The position numbers and the translations under genes are program-made. The notes under the pieces are model-generated. The model did not search any database. It was not told the origin of the DNA and saw only the letters and a program-made list of their open reading frames with translations. This document shows, piece after piece, positions 17,400 through 20,497 of a DNA stretch of 20,497 bases (within the stretch, counting starts at the first letter, position 1; every line of letters begins with the position of its first letter). This DNA comes from Physocladia obscura (taxonomy: Eukaryota > Chytridiomycota > Chytridiomycetes > Chytridiales > Chytriomycetaceae), in assembly GCA_027596945.1 (NCBI GenBank), contig JADGJH010000351.1, positions 1-20,497 on the forward strand. Direction: 5' to 3'.

Positions 17400-19068
17400 A
17401 CAGACCTTTTGTTCAAGTTTTCAAGAAAAGAGAAAAAAAAAAATTGACAGTGACATACCGGAACAATACCCAAAAAAACTTGAAGAAACACACACCTGAA
17501 GACAACACTATCCCACCATGCCCAGACTAACTTGCCATCAAAGACTTGCTGGCCAAACTTTTGGAAGTCATTACGCTGTTGATTACTTCCATGATGACCC
17601 AGTTGCTGGACTGCATGGAAAAAAAAACAGGAAGAACAGGAGATCAAATTAATGGAAAAGTTTTTAGCACTCATTGGACAGCTGGAAAACTTACAAAAAC
17701 CACAGCAGTATCAACTCCAGCTGACGTCTGTGGAGAGTACCCTTGCCAGAAAACTTCAAAAATTCCACGAAAATTCCAAAGACTTAACTGCGCAGTTACA
17801 AGTATGTAGCTGAATTGCTGCCAGCTCCAAAGAAACCCAATCAAGCCACGTGTCACAAAGCCGCCTGGGAATCCCATCAGAAAACCTTGGATGCACAGAA
17901 AGCAGAATTCAAAGCAGCCTTCATGAAGGCAAAGCCAGAGAAGATCTTGGATCTCCTGATTGCCCCACCAAAGTCTACAACTTGCAACAAAGCATTAGTC
18001 CCAGTGGCACTATCTCTGCAAAAGCTGAATCCATTTGCACTGCAGTCAAAGATACCAATCAAATAGTCAAATTGTTAATCAATGCCAAAACAGAGACATG
18101 CAAACCAGTGGCCCACACCTTTTTGTTGGGAACTCAGAATCCTCACATGGCAGAAGTGTTCACAATAAAGTTGTATACAGCCTCCCTGAAAGTGTCCTGG
18201 ATGTATGGAAATAGAAGTGTCATGCCCAGTATGTAGCATTGGGCTAAAATTGGGACGTTGATTTCAAGAAGCTGCACAACCACAAAAAGCCAACTGGTGA
18301 GTCTAAGTGTCCCCTAGAAGTAGTCTGTGTAAAGAGAGCTGCCCATCAAACTGCAAAAAGAATGACACAGTTGTGTTGGATGACACCAAAAATAACAGTG
18401 ACAACAATAACAATAATGACAACAACAAAGAAAACTGGCAAAATTCCAATCAATTTGACAAATTGCAGCAAGACAGCAGCAATCAGTTTTCTCAGCTGTT
18501 GCCAATTACTCAATGAGCAGCAACTATTTGGTGTGATTTTTTGTTTTTCATCATGCTAACAGGTGCGCTGTTTTAATATTCTTTCCAGGAGTGCTGTAGC
18601 AAACAGAGTTGATCTGACAGCCTCTGAATTGCTGGCTATTTCTACTGGAAAGCAACATACCTCATCAATAGGGTCAAGTTCCACTTGCAGTCCAACCTGA
18701 GTCAAACTGCCCAGAAACAAAGTACCATTGATGATTCAATCACAAGGCAAGTGTGAATATTATACTATATGTACATATGTGATCATGTTTTGCCTTTATT
18801 AGATTGCACCGAGAGTCAAAAGGCATGATGGAGTTATTGGCAATGTTTCTGATGCAAAATGAAAAATCCATCAGAGAAGAGTGAGAAGCTAGAAAGAAAA
18901 TTGCAAGAGAAGAAAGAGAAGAAAGAGAAGAAAGGAATGTGCAGGAGAAAGAAGAAAGAGAAAAAAATGGAAAGCGATAGAAGCATAGGAGTGCAAAGAG
19001 GAGAGGCAATTGGAAATGATGTGTCTTCAGTTGATGTTGCAAAGGAAGGAAAAAATGATCAAAAATAA
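17400..19068 (+). pseudogene. Decayed coiled-coil / zinc-finger-like ORF, probably mobile-element derived
   Basis: Protein-like fragments run in order on the plus strand but change frame. DLLAKLLEVITLLITSMMTQ then LLDCMEKK (about 17545-17620) is followed by an A9 tract. One base of shift there gives QEEQEIKLMEKFLALIGQLE and then STLARKLQKFHENSKDLTAQ, a good coiled coil (to about 17800). Next come HKAAWESHQKTLDAQKAEFK with a Lys/Ala-rich tail (17815-18066) and INAKTETCKPVAHTFLLGTQ (18060-18236). A CPVC ... LHNHKKPTGESKCP segment (about 18220-18312, two frames) looks like a broken zinc finger. An Asn/Asp-rich stretch follows (18360-18510). The region ends with RESKGMMELLAMFLMQNEKS and a Glu/Lys/Arg-rich helix (about 18805-18960). 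The family is not recognised. It converges on the Harbinger transposase remnant to its right and could be that element's second gene. Confidence 0.4.
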
Positions 19069-19144
19069 AGTTGATCATGATGTACTTAACTTTTATTTAT
19101 TTAAACAAGTATATTTTAAGTATTATTGTGCTTTCATTGGTTAT

Positions 19145-20058
19145 TGTTCAAAGAAAACTCATATTATTTGTGAAATCCCAGTCCTTCTTACTCTGAGATT
19201 ACAAAGTCAATGAATAACTTCCAACTGCATCAGCAATCTCTGATAAACTTTTTCCACAGCTCCCATGCCCCACTCAGCTGCTTGACAAATCAATGCAATA
19301 GTCTTGCTGATAGCCAGAATACTATGTCTTATTTCTACAGGAGCTTGTTTCAGGTCCCTTCCCTTCAGTGGTGTAACAATTTTGCTGACTGTATTGCCAT
19401 TCACCTGAAAAGCTGAGTCTGTACCGATTCCATACTCATGCAAAGTAAACTTCTCATTTATTAACTTTTCCCAAAATATGGGGCTCATTTCACCATCATT
19501 CCATGAACCTGGGCAGTTGTGCATCATCCATATAATTGTGCCTGTTTACAATGATTATAGAATAACAAAGGGTATATAACATAACTCACCATCAACTCCA
19601 AAACAAAGTACTCCAGTAACTAGAACAAAGTGAAGCCAACCATTATACATGGTATTCTGTTTGTTTGCTTTTGATGGTTCTTGAACAGAATGGCATGTCA
19701 GTTTTTACTTTTTCAGCCCAGATCGATTGCTGTTGAAAAGATGGCCATGCAATTGTTGCATCTTGCATATTCCTAAGTGATAGTAGAAAAGTGCCTTCTG
19801 CTTTTGATAAAATACAGGATAAAGTGGTGGGGGGATTCCAAACATCTTGCATAATGTCTTGTTTTCCATCTTTCAATAATAAAAGTGTAATAACAAATCT
19901 AACACTATGCTCTTTGCATTTGCTTTCAGTGGTCTTTCTTGTCTAGATATACCACTTTTAACAACATAGTGCTTTGACAATTTGGTAAGAATATCAGTAA
20001 AAGTATTTAGATCAACTGATACAGCATTAATAAACTCTCCTGGATGAAGAAGGATCAC
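19145..20058 (-). pseudogene. PIF/Harbinger-type (DDE_Tnp_4) transposase pseudogene
   Basis: From the N-terminal side: GEFINAVSVDLNTFTDILTK; KMENKTLCKMFGIPP; after a frameshift TLSCILSKAEGTFLLSLRNM then ATIAWPSFQQQSIWAEKV; after another frameshift VQEPSKANKQNTMYNGWLHF then VLVTGVLCFGVDG; an intron at 19542-19589 that joins exactly in frame; TIIWMMHNCPGSWNDGEMS; YGIGTDSAFQV; and ALICQAAEWGMGAVEKVYQR. YNGWLH, CPGSWNDG, DSAF and AEWGM are hallmark motifs of PIF/Harbinger transposases, which contain the second Asp and the final Glu. Just before VQEPS the segment that normally carries the first catalytic Asp is absent. A TGA interrupts the C-terminal tail, after which NLRVRRTGISQI is still readable. 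Two frameshifts, a deletion and nonsense codons make this copy inactive. The N-terminal start is missing at about 20058. Confidence 0.85.
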
Positions 20059-20068
20059 AAGCCATCAA

Positions 20069-20458
20069 GTGTGTTATAAGATATTGGCAAGGGTGTTGGA
20101 GAAGGCATTTTCTGTGAAGATTAAGGTTGCTGTGGAATTTGAGGAGATTGATTGGGATGTGTTGACTTTTCATATTGCACAGGTATTTACAAAAAAAAAA
20201 AAAAAAATAATAATAATAATAAAGTGTGTTATTGTTTTATTTTCTTTTCTTTTTTCTTTTTCCACCTTCCCCCTCATTGAAACAAAGCAACAGGACCTGG
20301 AGAGCAAGCATCTATTAATGCAGAAAGCTGCTTTTGATTGTGCCGTTGCGTTATGCAAGTGTTGGGGAAGCGCTGATGAACTGTATGAACAAGTTTTGTT
20401 GAAGAGTGGGAAAAGCCGGTTGAGTTTACTCAAGAAGATGATGGCACAGAAAATTTGA
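20069..20458 (+). CDS. 3' part of an unrecognised gene, two visible exons
   Basis: The frame from 20069 has no ATG, so the 5' part is missing from view or lost. The first visible segment encodes KILARVLEKAFSVKIKVAVE then FEEIDWDVLTFHIAQ and ends at 20182. A GT-AG intron runs from 20183 to 20287, or to 20293 if the second AG is used, and contains an A17 tract and a TAA repeat. The last exon encodes DLESKHLLMQKAAFDCAVAL then CKCWGSADELYEQVLLKSGK and stops at 20458. The product looks helical and soluble, with no family recognised. A possible splice acceptor, TTATAAG, ends at 20080. The 5' boundary coincides with the broken end of the Harbinger remnant, so the gene may be truncated by that element. 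Whether it is live or a fragment cannot be decided from this window. Confidence 0.5.
   Translation: MCYKILARVLEKAFSVKIKVAVEFEEIDWDVLTFHIAQVFTKKKKKIIIIIKCVIVLFSFLFSFSTFPLIETKQQDLESKHLLMQKAAFDCAVALCKCWGSADELYEQVLLKSGKSRLSLLKKMMAQKI
20191..20223 (+). repeat. A17 tract followed by (TAA)n microsatellite
   Basis: Seventeen A residues are followed by about five TAA units, within the predicted intron of the last gene. Confidence 0.85.
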
Positions 20459-20497
20459 GTTGTTCTTTTTTGATTCCTTAATTTTTTTTTTTTTTTT

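Noticed and set aside
18859..19068. Lys/Glu-rich 69-residue frame as a separate small protein
   Set aside because: Purine-rich low-complexity DNA. It is better explained as the out-of-frame end of the decayed coiled-coil ORF.
1..20497. CRISPR arrays, rRNA or tRNA genes
   Set aside because: No regularly spaced repeats, no rRNA-like conserved blocks and no recognisable tRNA cloverleaf elements were seen on reading. A covariance-model scan was not possible.

Overview
This window looks like nuclear DNA from a fungus, most likely an early-diverging zoosporic (chytrid-type) one. The host genes are split by short GT-AG introns of 64-81 nt. Intergenic DNA is AT-rich with long A and T runs, while coding exons are clearly more GC-rich. 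The gene set is eukaryotic: cytochrome P450, DH-type RhoGEF, FAD monooxygenase, ankyrin protein and an OCRE/FHA/G-patch protein. No prokaryotic operon signals, rRNA or tRNA genes were seen. The lineage is an inference from gene style, not from a marker gene.

Layout from left to right. (1) 125-1108, minus: a single-pass membrane protein with a Ser/Thr/Ala-rich stalk and a cytoplasmic SAM-like domain. (2) 1441-2150, minus: a decayed paralogue of the same family. (3) 2310-6944: an AT-rich, gene-poor block holding a decayed IS630/Tc1-type DDE transposase (3787-4392, plus) whose 3' end runs into an unrecognised decayed ORF on the opposite strand. (4) 6945-8579, plus: a four-exon P450. (5) 8958-10232, minus: a second member of the membrane/SAM family, with a six-cysteine Apple/PAN-like ectodomain and a poly-threonine stalk. 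(6) 10857-12686, plus: a five-exon RhoGEF, divergent from gene 5. (7) 13052-14424, plus: a two-exon FAD-dependent monooxygenase. (8) 14652-15638, plus: an ankyrin-repeat protein. (9) 15771-17003, plus: an AGGF1-like OCRE/FHA/G-patch protein. (10) 17400-20058: degraded mobile-element DNA, with a coiled-coil remnant on plus converging on a PIF/Harbinger transposase pseudogene on minus. (11) 20069-20458, plus: the 3' end of an unrecognised gene.

The genes do not form an obvious pathway. The P450 and the FAD monooxygenase are separated by unrelated genes, so a metabolite cluster is not supported. The most unusual content is the membrane/SAM family, with two intact copies and one dead copy all on the minus strand. 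Their stalks and ectodomains differ, but the cytoplasmic SAM core and a TTFF motif are conserved, which fits a family of surface receptors or cell-wall sensors with exchangeable outsides and a shared signalling tail. The RhoGEF and the second SAM gene share a divergent 0.6 kb intergenic region. The transposase remnants contain very short introns in phase inside their conserved motifs, and they show nonsense changes and a repeat pair differing almost only by transitions.
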